A stretch of DNA of 64,000 nt from NCBI GenBank assembly GCA_011032825.1, contig JAADJZ010000016.1, positions 310,001 through 374,000 of the forward strand. Direction: 5' to 3'. The translations under genes were made by a program, and so were the position numbers. The stretch comes from Massariosphaeria phaeospora. Taxonomy: Eukaryota > Ascomycota > Dothideomycetes > Pleosporales. The notes beneath the pieces are model-generated. The model saw nothing but the letters and a program-made list of their open reading frames with translations, had not been told where the DNA came from and ran no database searches. This document shows, piece after piece, positions 12,101 to 22,040 of the stretch. Every line of letters begins with the position of its first letter. Within the stretch, counting starts at the first letter, position 1.

Positions 12101-13908
12101 TTTACGCCGCCGACGGAGATCATGAGAAGGTAGTCGGACGGCTGCTTACTGCAGGCGCCGATCCAAACGTCACGGATCTTCTTGGGGCCACTGTATTGCA
12201 CCAAGCGTCGTCCAGAGGGTGCTCGGACACTGTCAGCTCCTTGCTCCGGTTTGGAAAGATTGCAGATGTCGATGTGCAAAACAAGGGGAAGAAGACATCA
12301 TTATTCTTGGCAGCTCGAAGCGGCGCCCTCAGAGTTGTGGAGGAATTGTTGAAACAAGGTGCTGATCCTAATATTCCGGGTCCTGGTGGCTCATATGCTA
12401 TTCATGCTGCTATTTGTGCTGCGAACAACCGAGTAGAGCTTGTGAAATCGCTCCTCGACAAAGGTGCACAGGTGGATGCTAAAGACCATAGAGGAAATAC
12501 AGCTCTATGTATGGCTGTAACCTGGGGTTACGATGAAGTTGTCAAGATACTACTTCAAAGGAAGGCAGACCCAAAGACATGTGGCTACAATGGGAATACA
12601 CCTTTACACCATGCGATATACCGTAATGGAAGCTGGACGCTTTTCTGTCATCTCCTGGACCACTACGAGGGACGCGTCCCCATCAAGAATTACAGAGGGC
12701 CCACTCCGTTGAGAGTAGCTGTTGTGTTTCGAAAGATCGTATTTTTGGAATTACTTCTCGAGCGAGAAGATGTAAACGACATCAGCCATAATGACGACTC
12801 GAATTGTGGTCTTCTCAGGACTGCAATTGAAATGGGCGACCGCAAGATCGTTGAGCTACTGCTTTCCAAAGTCAAGGTCGAAAGTCTTCCAGAAACGGAT
12901 AGCTGGGATTGGCTATTGCTTTGCACGAGAGCAAACAAGAACGAGGACGTCCTCGAGGTGTTGTTGGAGTTCGAGGACCGACCAAGCCTCGAGGCTAACA
13001 ACGATAGTTTGAGAGAGCTCGCTTTCCATAAAAATTTCTCTTTTCTCGCTCGATCTCTCCTTCGTGAAGGAGCAAACCCCGTACTAAAAGACAAGTACGG
13101 ATGGACACTCGGTTATATAGTGCCGAATAGCCAATACCGTAACGATGCCGAGGATTTAGCACGACTTCCTGAAGGTGGAGTCCAGTCGCCTAATTCGTGG
13201 AGTGCAGAGGACACTGCAGGCAAGCTCGTAGTGGAGAAGGGATTGACTGTAAAGTGTCTCAAACAAGGTTAGCCACGATCCTATACTTCATGATGAACGG
13301 AAATGCTGACCGTTACAATAAGACGAAGATGGCAAAAGATTTGCAGTTTCTTCGGTTCGTTCCGATTTTCCAGTACCACCAGGCGTCGAGACGTTCTACT
13401 TTGAAGTGACTATCGTGAATCTGGAGCCATCAGTGTAAGTCCGGGTTCCACATACCCCAACAGCCGTTGACTATTTCTGTACAGTGACATAGCAATTGGA
13501 CTTAGTCACAGCGAGAGTCCCTTGGAACATCTTCCGGGGTGGAATTCGACCTCCTGGGGCTACCATAATGATGGCAATAGCTTTTACTCAAACGGCCGGG
13601 TGGGAGAGGGCGCTGAGGTCATGCCTTTTGGAGAGAAAGATGTGGTAGGATGCTGCGTGCATACTCGTATTGGAATGTTGTTCTTCACAAAGAATGGCAA
13701 AATACTTGGTAAGTATACGAGACCCGCATCGATGGATGTTTCGACTTACATGTTTCTAGACGCCGGACTATCAAATGTGTCTGGGAGATTGTTCCTAACA
13801 CTTGGCTTCATTAATGGTAATGCAATAGTGAGAGCGAATTTCGGTGGTTTATCACGAGTTTGGTTCTGCCCCAGCCAACTGACTTTACGCGTGAGCGCCA
13901 TCAATTGA
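9200..13908 (+). pseudogene. Decayed NLR-like NACHT-ankyrin-SPRY gene
   Basis: Domain order is that of fungal STAND/NLR proteins. The NACHT start near 9250 reads LGLGVSTLALIISKL, where a functional Walker A would have GKS/T; the lysine codon is replaced by GTG at 9260. Then come a Walker-B-like stretch (TVYIINSDENCD), a winged-helix-like region (VLSWVLRAFRPLTVAELAIAV), a VHQSFGEYL segment, about 18 ankyrin repeats and a SPRY domain (VGCCVHTRIGMLFFTKNGKILG). Breaks: in-frame stops at 9479-9481, 9803-9805, about 9878-9880 and 11190-11192; frame changes near 10177-10182, 11047 and 11834. From 11836 onward the frame is intact, with introns at 13268-13322, 13435-13484 and 13709-13759 joining ankyrins to SPRY (DEDGKRFAVSS junction). 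The family is linked to non-self recognition. This copy looks dead as an NLR; whether the 3' half is expressed is open. Confidence 0.85.
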
Positions 13909-14820
13909 CAAGAGAATTTGAGAAGTAATTAATATATATAGACCAAAAAAGTGAAGTTCGGTAATATTGCGCGGTTGTGGGGGCCCCGGGTTGTCCCGTT
14001 GCCCGCGCGTTTACAGCACGTCTGTAGCGTGCTGGACGCGTTCCGACGCGTTCTGCTCTTGACCGGAAAGTCACCTTCACCCACACAGCTTTGGGCACCT
14101 AGGTTCCGCGCTACCTCGGCATGTACCGGGGCTCTAGTCTGGGTTCCGCGTGACACCGCACAATCTGCAGGTGGACAGGCTCCGTGCGCTCATGGTGGAG
14201 GCCATGGTGCAGGTCGTAGCACACTCTGTACAGTAGTTGCGCCGCCCAAGAAGGTAGTGTACGATCTGGCCTCTTGCAATTGCTTTGAGCATAACATCTT
14301 ACCTCACCCAGACACAGGAAAGTACATGTCTGTAGAAAAGCCAACATCGCAGAGAACGTTTTATGGACAGAAGACATGGGATCAAAGTTGAAGTGACACA
14401 TAGTGAGGCAAGAAAATGCGAGATGGCTATCTATTGTAGCATCATATTATAGACAAAAAGGAATATGAGAAGACAATAAGAGAGTGGTCATCCGATCGGA
14501 GACAATGAGGAACTATACTACCGCAGGTACGAGTCTTTCCATATATTAGCCATCGAACAGATGAATCTGCCTGGACGTTGGTAGAGCGATGCTGGATTCC
14601 AGTAGAAATTAAGCAGAGAGTTGCTTCTCAAGCGCTATGTAGCAGTGGCACATACTATGGATCAAATACTCTCTATAGACCGAACTATCCTAGCGCCGAC
14701 TCCAATGTATGATGTATTATACATCTTTGTACAGCCCCGGGGTTACGCTTGATCAAGTCATTGCCCCTTCTTAACCCCAGTAGACCATATGTACGTCTTC
14801 AGCCCATATGCATCACTCTT
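13909..14820. other. Intergenic between NLR relic and COA3
   Basis: A GC-rich stretch (13975-14250) gives a 146-residue open frame at 13951-14391 with no family match and an antisense frame as long; I do not call it a gene. The rest is AT-richer with no repeat noticed. Confidence 0.5.
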
Positions 14821-15357
14821 TCACTGCTTCTTCGCCGCCACGGCCTGCTGTACTGCCTGCGTGGTGCTTGCCATTGCAACCGGTCGCTTCGAGGGCTCAT
14901 CAGGGACTATGACATCGTCGAACTCGTCCTGGGAGATGACGTTGATCGTGTAGGCATCTACATAAAAGTTAAGACTGGGATAAATGACCCAGTAGATGGG
15001 CGGCACGTACAGATACCGATCACCAGTGAGCAAATGGCAAAGCCTGTGATGGTGTTCTTGATCAGAAAGGGTGCGCGGGCTCGCAGCAGAGCTGGTGACA
15101 TGCGCATGCGGTCGTCATAGTAGGTGGATTGAAATGGCCGGCTGGCTGCGTCAGACAAGAGTGGAGTTGATGTCTTTGATTGAGGACTTACTAGCCCATG
15201 GTGGCGGCGTGGACTCGACGACGGTGCGGGGAGGAACAGCGATGGCGGTGGTGGCAGGACTGCTGCCGTGGTGAGGCTCTGCCAGGTGCACGGACGCCTT
15301 GGCATTGGGCGACTGCTTGCGGTCGTGATCGGGGTCGTGTTTGCTTCTCCACTCCAC
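14821..15357 (-). CDS. COA3: Cytochrome c oxidase assembly factor Coa3
   Basis: Exons 15357-15192 (5' edge uncertain), 15145-15011 and 14957-14821. The core is typical Coa3: STYYDDRMRMSPALLRARAP, then one membrane helix (FLIKNTITGFAICSLVIGI) running over the second intron into YAYTINVISQDEFDDVIVP. Coa3 sits in the inner mitochondrial membrane, binds newly made Cox1 and, with Cox14, regulates COX1 translation and complex IV assembly. The introns are 53 and 46 nt with good signals. The start is a problem. The frame of exon 1 is open back to a TGA at 15364-15366 but has no ATG, so either translation starts at the internal Met of RMRM, which gives a yeast-sized protein, or an upstream exon was missed. 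It is divergent from PTA1 with a short shared promoter. Confidence 0.8.
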
Positions 15358-15587
15358 TCCACGTCAACCTCAGGCCTCCATCCGCGTAGTCGGACTGCTC
15401 CCATTGCCATTATTCTCTTCTGACACTCCTTCTCTCAACGACCGCCAGCTAGGCATGCGATCGCGCTTAGTGGCAGGAACTTGGGCTTTGTCGTGACTGC
15501 ACGGTGCGCGTGTGAACACCCGCAAGCTACCACTCTGCATCAAAGAACCACAGCCTATCCTGCTGCACTGCGCTTCTCTTCGCGACC

Positions 15588-17852
15588 ATGAATCCGGCTC
15601 TAGGCCAGCTAGACGCGGCGCGTTCCCTTGCCCTCGGTGATGGCAGATATTATGGCACCATCATCCCGGGCGTTCTCCCCATCATCGGCCCCAGTGCGAG
15701 CGCGAGCCTTGAGGTACGGCGATGGGGCGCCGACTTCCTCGCCGAGGCCTTTGCTTCCCCGGCTTGGGGAGCCGACGAGAAGCAGGCATCAGCATTGACC
15801 GTGTTGGCCACGCTGAAGGACTACGTGGAGGGGGTGGACGACAGGAGCGTGGTCAAAAGCGCTATCCAGGCGGCTGCGAGCATCTATCCTCTTGTCTACA
15901 GATACATCATCTCGAATCCCAACGACGCGCAGAACTGGCAACTCATGCTTGCCATCAAATCGAACATATTAGCACGCATGGACGCTGCGCCGCCGGGCGT
16001 GCGGATATGCTGCGTCAAGTTTCTCCAACAAATCATTCTCGTTCAGACACCCGGCGTTATTGATCCTAGGCGTCCTGACCCGAACGATATATCACTGGCT
16101 CTCGTGCCGCGCTCCCATCCCCTGATACCATACGTAAGCCTGGAGGCGGAAGGACATGGGCTGCTCGATCGAATGCTGGGTATATTACATGGAGACCACA
16201 GTGATGCACTACTTGTCACGGCAACCCTTAACAGCTTGGGTATGCTGATGCAACGCCGGCCAATTGCCGTGAACAAAATCCTGGCCAGTGTCTTTAATTT
16301 CAACCCTCTTAAACTCGCAAACTCGCCCATGACACCCAAGAACAAGGTCATCATGAAATCGATAGAGCGCACTACGCGAGCTCTCCTCATGAACGTCATG
16401 AAGAGGAATCCCGATGGCCCCAACACTGGGCGCATTCAACAGTACCTGGAGCGAATGCATCGGATGCGCCTTGACGTGTTCGACGAGTCTAATCGCAAAA
16501 GGCCAGCTCCTGTAGAACCCACAGATGGGTTGGATCAATCGAAAAGGCAACGGCTAGCAGCGAACGTGCCTGTTGCTGCTCCCGTTGTGCCACCCCTACC
16601 GCCAGGCCCAGTGAGCTTCCGTCAGTTATTCACTCTGAACCCAGACGGTAATACGGCAAATTTTGATGTGCAAGCGTTCAAAGATCCGGAACAGCTCTTA
16701 AGAATACTCATGCCAGTATTGCAGTCTATCGACGAAGCCAGATTGGGCAGTGCCATTAATGCCGTCCGCTCCCGTTGGGTCAACCTTAGCAAAGCGACTC
16801 CTCGACCTCCCTCAGCTCCGAACACGGCCGGCCCCGTCGTTGACGACGAGGAAGAATATGAACCAGACTTTGAACCCGAGGACGCCGAACAGATTGTGAA
16901 CAGAATCGACGGCGGCCTCTCCTCGAATAACTTTCCCGATCGTATCCCCGATGCCCCGCTGGCACCCTATAAGCTTCCCGAAGCGCCTCCATTGAGCGAA
17001 CAAGAAGTTCAGAAGCATGGTGACATGACGGTGCGACGTGCTTTCGGGATGCTCGGGGCCGTAGACGAGAAGGAGAAGGGGAAGGTCACCAAAGGCGGAT
17101 TCAACAGACTTGCGGCGAGTGATTACGGACGCGATGCGTGGGTGACTATCCTTGCGCGCCTGGCGACACGGGCGAATGCTGGTCTTGACGATCCCGAGGA
17201 AGGAATCAAAGACGAACACGCCGTTAAGAGAGCGAAAGGCAACACAAATATTAGCGAGGCTGTAAGAGACGGGCTATACCAGTACATCATGAACGACTGG
17301 AAGAAGCGCATCGACGTCGCGATTTCCTGGCTCAACGAGGAATGGTACAACGACACCATCCTCTCCCAGTCGTCACATCTCGCGGCCAAACTCAACGGCA
17401 CCTCTACATCGGCAGCCTCATCCGGTCTGCCCAAGGGCAACTACCAGCGCACCACGCTACGCCTCCTAGATGGCATCCTCCCTTACATCGAGCACACGGA
17501 CAAGATCCTGCTGCGCTTCCTCTCCGAAATCCCCGCCCTCGACCACGCCATCCTCGCGCGCATGAAGAAAATGGCCGACGACCCCGAGCGCATCGAGCTC
17601 GCCATCATGGTCCTGCAGTATCTGTACATGTTCCGACCGCCGGTGCGCAGCATGGTTGTTGACACGCTTGTGGATCTCTGGCGCGATAATGATCGGGCGC
17701 AGGCCAGTGCGCGGAAACTGTTGGTGCGGTGGCGCCCGGAGGTGCTGGAGCAAGGAGGAGGAGGTGGTGGTGCAGCGGCGGATGTGAAGAGTGAGGGCGT
17801 TTCGGATAAGGAAAGTGCCAATGGGGCGCTGGAGGTCAAGGCTGCTTCATAG
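15588..17852 (+). CDS. PTA1: mRNA cleavage/polyadenylation factor subunit Pta1 (symplekin)
   Basis: A single exon of 754 residues, a usual length for fungal Pta1. The N-terminal half is a HEAT-repeat scaffold: VLATLKDYVEG, AIQAAASIYPLVYRYI, GVRICCVKFLQQIILVQTPG and LGMLMQRRPIAVNKIL. The stretch ending NRKRPAPVEPTDGLDQ-KRQR marks the end of the symplekin N domain. The middle is acidic and disordered (about 415-440, DDEEEYEPDFEPED). The C-terminal part (560-720) is helical again and ends in a G-rich tail. Pta1 is the scaffold of the cleavage and polyadenylation factor in the nucleus, bridging Ssu72, Ysh1 and the tail-making module. The ATG at 15588 follows a CGACC context, and the protein starts with the conserved NPALGQLDAAR-like segment. 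Confidence 0.93.
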   Translation: MNPALGQLDAARSLALGDGRYYGTIIPGVLPIIGPSASASLEVRRWGADFLAEAFASPAWGADEKQASALTVLATLKDYVEGVDDRSVVKSAIQAAASIYPLVYRYIISNPNDAQNWQLMLAIKSNILARMDAAPPGVRICCVKFLQQIILVQTPGVIDPRRPDPNDISLALVPRSHPLIPYVSLEAEGHGLLDRMLGILHGDHSDALLVTATLNSLGMLMQRRPIAVNKILASVFNFNPLKLANSPMTPKNKVIMKSIERTTRALLMNVMKRNPDGPNTGRIQQYLERMHRMRLDVFDESNRKRPAPVEPTDGLDQSKRQRLAANVPVAAPVVPPLPPGPVSFRQLFTLNPDGNTANFDVQAFKDPEQLLRILMPVLQSIDEARLGSAINAVRSRWVNLSKATPRPPSAPNTAGPVVDDEEEYEPDFEPEDAEQIVNRIDGGLSSNNFPDRIPDAPLAPYKLPEAPPLSEQEVQKHGDMTVRRAFGMLGAVDEKEKGKVTKGGFNRLAASDYGRDAWVTILARLATRANAGLDDPEEGIKDEHAVKRAKGNTNISEAVRDGLYQYIMNDWKKRIDVAISWLNEEWYNDTILSQSSHLAAKLNGTSTSAASSGLPKGNYQRTTLRLLDGILPYIEHTDKILLRFLSEIPALDHAILARMKKMADDPERIELAIMVLQYLYMFRPPVRSMVVDTLVDLWRDNDRAQASARKLLVRWRPEVLEQGGGGGGAAADVKSEGVSDKESANGALEVKAAS

Positions 17853-18294
17853 TGGGTGGTCGGGCTGAGTTTCAATCAACCATGTGTAGTAGATCTCATG
17901 CAACCATGCCCACCCAGTTGATGGGGATGGGGCAAGATCTAGCAACAGCAGTATTGATTGATACACATGCGTGTACATGATTAGTTGGGTAATATGGGGA
18001 GCGCTTCTGGACATCAGGACTTTGGTTGGATGGTCTTAGTTAGACCTCATTCCACCACTACACGTAGAGAAATTATATGCTTTCAAAGTGATCTACATCT
18101 GCTCGGTGCAACTTGTTCTGTGACCATCAAACGAGACTACGCTGGGCAATAAGACGTTGTTCCGGTGTCGTGTCATCGCATTTTGTCTACCCAGTCCTAG
18201 AGAATCAATCTATCTCAGCCCAGTTATTTATGTAGATCCCTCCCTCCATTCCACACAGTTATCACGCACACGAAGAGCCTTTTCTTTCCTTTTA
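17853..18294. other. Intergenic, convergent 3' ends of PTA1 and eIF3d
   Basis: A 3'-UTR-like spacer of mixed composition; no ORF of note and no repeat seen. Confidence 0.6.
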
Positions 18295-20137
18295 TTACTC
18301 CTCGTCCTCCTCCTCTAACGGCTGCGCCTCCTCGGCATCCTCCTCGAACGTGTGGTCGGGCACCAGGTACAGGCGCAGCACGGGCTTGTTGGGGTCCTTG
18401 ACCAGCACGTACTTGCCGTCGTCCATCTTAAGGATCATGTCGACGATCGTGCGGACGATGCCCCAGCCGTTGTTGAGGTTCATGGCCATCTGGTTGGCGA
18501 AGTCGCGGGGCTTGTTGGTGAGGACGCCGAGGATGACGTGGTCGTTGTTGTTCTTGGGGTTGGTGCGGGAGACGAATCTGTGGGCAGGGTTATTAGAGAC
18601 GGTTGATAAGCAGTTTGAAGAGAGGAACACTTACCCGAGTTTCATGGTGTCGGCCTTCGCGAGGATACTCTGCACTGTCCATCGGGCTAGTTTGCATGAG
18701 TTGTTCTTCATTTCGGTGGCGAGAACAGCACCACGCTGGCTTGCCAGCTTCGACCGCCAGTCTAGAGCACCACCGCTGCCTTGTGCCTTGTTGTCGAATT
18801 CGTTCAGGGCCTTGATTGTCATGAACTGGTCTTCGCCGTTGATGTTGTTCTTTACTACCGCGTCCAGCTCCGTCCGTACGATCAAGTGCAGAGGCTCGGT
18901 ATCTCGCTCTAGGGAAAGGTCGAAACGGCGGTATCTGTATGATTTTGACGCTGGCGGGTCGGTCTCAACTTCGCCGTTGTAGAATGGATGCTCGTTAGCC
19001 ATGCTGAGCTTTTGTGACTCTGACTCAACGACCACCTGGAGGGGGAACACATTGTTGATGTGGGTAGCCTCCAACGCGAGCGCACCGGGGCTGTTGATCG
19101 AATCCTTTTGTTCTTCGAGCGGCGCATCGGTAGCATTTTCATTAACTGTGACCATGTCCAAGTTTGAATTCTCGCGCTTGTCGATGAAGACCTTATTGGC
19201 TTTCCGGGTGATGACAAGATCCCAAGGATAGACGGACTTGGTGGCGCACATAACCATGGACAGGACACTGTCCGTAGAGAAGATGGTAGCCTCATCCTTC
19301 TCAGCAAGTTCCTGGATGATGGGATCGCTGGATGTGGTGACGTTGTAGGCTGCCCGCTCCAGGACGTGCAGTTTGCGCTCAGAGGTCTTTGCGCCTGGCT
19401 GCTTGTCGTAACTGCGGTCGTAGTAGTAGAGGAAGCCATAGGTGTCGATGTCTTCGCCCTCGCCGGTGTCCAGGTTGAGTTTGGCCAGACGAGCGAAGTC
19501 GATCTCCTCGAGAACGGACCAGTCGGGCTTGACCTGCACCGATGCGTCCCGGTTGCGCTGCGGCTTGTCGTCCCTCCAGCCAAATCGTCGACCACCCCTG
19601 CCACCGCGTCCGCCGCGGTTGTCGTACTGTTGGCCGCCGCGACCTCCGCCGACGCGCTGGAAGGTGCCTCGTCCGCCTCGCTGAGTCTGGCCGCCCCGCT
19701 GTCCCCGTCCGCGGAGCACAGTGCCGCCGCCTCGTCCGAAGCCCCGGGTCCTGGCCGACGTGCGCGTGTTGTCGACTACGGAGAAGGTGGCTTCTTCCTC
19801 GGCTGCCTGCACTGCGAAGGGATTCGTCTGCTGGTTGGCGCCGTAGACTTGCTGGTCTGCGGGGTAGTAGTCAGAATGGCTTGTTCAGAAACGCGAGCCA
19901 CATCGAAGCCCGGTCCCAAATTCTCGTACCTCTGTAGTTTCGGTTTCCGTACTGCTGGCGGCCTCCGCGTTCTCGGTCCTTGCCCTCGGTCCAGTCGGCC
20001 ATGCGCCCCAGCTTGTCGCCCTTGGAGTAGGGCGCATAGGGCACGCCTTCGAGCATGGTGTCGGTCGAGACCGTCGGGCCCCAGCCATCGTTGCTGGGCA
20101 GCGCGGAGACGAGATCCAGGAGTGACGCGGGTGCCAT
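18295..20137 (-). CDS. Translation initiation factor eIF3 subunit D
   Basis: Exons 20137-19930, 19856-18635 and 18577-18295; 570 residues, the length expected for fungal eIF3d. It opens with [13 protein letters not shown], followed by an Arg/Gly-rich stretch (residues about 105-165) of GGRGG and GRGGG repeats. After that comes the cap-binding core, with [31 protein letters not shown] and the motifs through [18 protein letters not shown]. It ends in an acidic tail. eIF3d is a subunit of the 40S-bound eIF3 complex and in animals can bind the mRNA cap itself. The RG-rich insert suggests RNA contacts or methylation, which is an inference. It is divergent from the unknown gene at 20388, with 250 bp between the start codons. 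Confidence 0.95.
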
Positions 20138-20387
20138 GGTGTGTGTGTCTGCGGGCAGGTGGTGGCTCTGCTATGGCGGCACAATTATGGAAACGAGTGC
20201 GAGTGCGGCCAAGATTTCTGCAGCTAGGCTAAAGCTGGGCTAGCGTCACCTGGCTTCTCTTACACGACCGGAGTCTGTCACCAATGTTATCTTGCTTGTT
20301 GCCTCGCGCTTTTACTTCTCACCAAGGTATATAAAGCTAGTACATAGATTGCCATGGCCTTCTCAATCAACCACACTGCCCGCAGCC

Positions 20388-21623
20388 ATGGACGAGATTC
20401 TAGTACACATATCCGCGCCTGCCACACGACGGAACGATGACCTCTACCGCTCCTTGGCCGAGTCTTATCACAGCTTTGAGCCGATTGAAGCGAACGACCC
20501 CGGAGCAGTTGAGGGCGAACTTGCGCCGAAGGGTTCAAGGACTACCGATGTGGAGACCACCGCCCCCCAACCAAGTGCAAACTTGAGCCATGCCATTGCA
20601 GACGGTTCTATAGCGTCCACAAGCAAGGATTCCTATGGCAGCTTTCCATCCCATATGTCTTCTGAAGGACATCTGGAGGGAGCCGAGTATTCGCAGGTCC
20701 ATGGTACATCTCAAACGTTAGCCCAGCGCTCTATCCAACCAAGGAGTCGACTTGCACAACTGGATCTTATCCAAGCAGATTGGAGCAAACAACGAGGGTT
20801 GAGGACGGGTTTCGACGCCGGCGGACGATCTAGTGACGGAGAGTCTACAGCTAGGTTCGACAACGCTACTTTCGACACTTTCATTGAGGATTCGCAATTA
20901 GCGGCTCGCGCTATCGAAAGCCAACTGCCTGGCAATTATTCCACTTCTGAGGATACTTCGGAAGACGATGCAGAAATATCGTTTGATGGCAAAGCTTCTG
21001 AGGCTCTGCTTGATCACAGCGTGCCAGTGTCAGCCGTCCGCGAGCAAGCCATCGATCCCCATGGTATCTTAAAAGAAGTGCTACCGTCATCGGCAATATC
21101 TGTTTCTGGTACATTTCCAAATCCAGTCAGCATGGTCGACACAAATACTTCTTCACAATCCCTTGATTTCTCCCAACTCCCAACTCTAGTCGAAGGCATC
21201 GAGCCCGAAGTCTCTATGAAGGCTCCGGGGAGACTTCCATCTCAAATTACGAAGTACCTCGACACGTTGAAGCAGCAGAACCCGGGACGCTACCAGCCTT
21301 CTAACGTAGCACGACCTCTGCAACATGACGATCGTGGATTCTGGCTGGTGGACTGTTCAAAATGGTCCCAGCAAGACCAATACCAGTTTTGGGTTAAACT
21401 TTCTGAGCATTTTCGCAGTGGTAGGCTTGGCTGGAACCCCAATCTGATCAGGACTGAGCCGTCACCACAGCATGAGCTCGGCGAGGTGGAACTTCACTGC
21501 CTCGCCGAGATGGCTGAGCATACTTGGCTGTTGATGTGGCTTTGTTCAGACGGAAAAACCTCTGGGGCCGGGTTGCAATGGAAGGATGGTCTGGAGGAGA
21601 CTGCAGTGATCCAGATGCCTTGA
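20388..21623 (+). CDS. Conserved fungal protein of unknown function
   Basis: 411 residues without an intron. The start at 20388 (GCCATGG context, MDEILVHISAP) is preferred over an upstream in-frame Met at 20292, whose extension is of low quality and lies in promoter-like DNA. The first 300 residues are Ser/Asp/Glu-rich and probably disordered. The last 100 residues look folded, rich in Trp and His (DDRGFWLVDCSKW, QYQFWVKLSEHFRSG, LAEMAEHTWLLMWLCSDG), and are the likely conserved domain. No signal peptide, membrane helix or catalytic motif is visible. It faces away from eIF3d. Confidence 0.75.
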   Translation: MDEILVHISAPATRRNDDLYRSLAESYHSFEPIEANDPGAVEGELAPKGSRTTDVETTAPQPSANLSHAIADGSIASTSKDSYGSFPSHMSSEGHLEGAEYSQVHGTSQTLAQRSIQPRSRLAQLDLIQADWSKQRGLRTGFDAGGRSSDGESTARFDNATFDTFIEDSQLAARAIESQLPGNYSTSEDTSEDDAEISFDGKASEALLDHSVPVSAVREQAIDPHGILKEVLPSSAISVSGTFPNPVSMVDTNTSSQSLDFSQLPTLVEGIEPEVSMKAPGRLPSQITKYLDTLKQQNPGRYQPSNVARPLQHDDRGFWLVDCSKWSQQDQYQFWVKLSEHFRSGRLGWNPNLIRTEPSPQHELGEVELHCLAEMAEHTWLLMWLCSDGKTSGAGLQWKDGLEETAVIQMP

Positions 21624-22040
21624 AATGTCAAGTGTTTGGCTTTGCCCACGCGTATCTCTCACCTCGAGGATTTCAAGACAAGAATCTCGATATCTAGTGC
21701 TTAGAAACAGTGGTAGCTAGTAGAAGTAAGTGTATTATGTAAAAATCGGGCATAGTTCTCCTCTATATCTACAAAGTACTATTGTATCTAGTATACTAGA
21801 TAATGTGTAACTAGGGCTTTTAGAAGCGAGACGGTATGCTTACTACCTAGATGCGTATTTATCAGAAATTGTTTATGCCAGGGGGTGAGCCTTCCATGTT
21901 GAAACGCCCCAACGCCAAGGCCAGGTGCGGCGTCCTAGATATTCGAATAGATTGCTGAACTGACCCGCCACGCAATGTGAACACTCATTCCTCGAGGATA
22001 CGCACCATATTTCCGTTTCAATAACCTCGAAGTCAGCGAC
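21624..22040. other. Intergenic carrying repeat copy A
   Basis: 3' flank of the unknown gene and promoter of the phosphodiesterase gene. Its central 130 bases are a copy of the interspersed repeat described separately. Confidence 0.6.
21761..21890. repeat. Interspersed repeat, copy A
   Basis: Starts TATCTACAAAGTACTATTG, contains the palindrome CTAGTATACTAG, and ends CCTAGATGCG ... ATGCCAGGGGGTG. The same head and tail motifs recur in the same order at copies B (30973), C (33629) and D (57507). No coding capacity. Confidence 0.65.

Noticed and set aside
13951..14391. A 146-codon frame after the NLR relic
   Set aside because: Sits in a GC-rich island with a comparable antisense frame; no family match.
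15210..15460. Longer alternative first exon for COA3 from the ATG at 15410
   Set aside because: Its frame does not join in phase with the conserved Coa3 core at the only good acceptor.
20292..20387. In-frame extension of the unknown protein at 20388
   Set aside because: The upstream Met gives a leader unlike the rest and lies in promoter-like DNA; the Met at 20388 has the better context.
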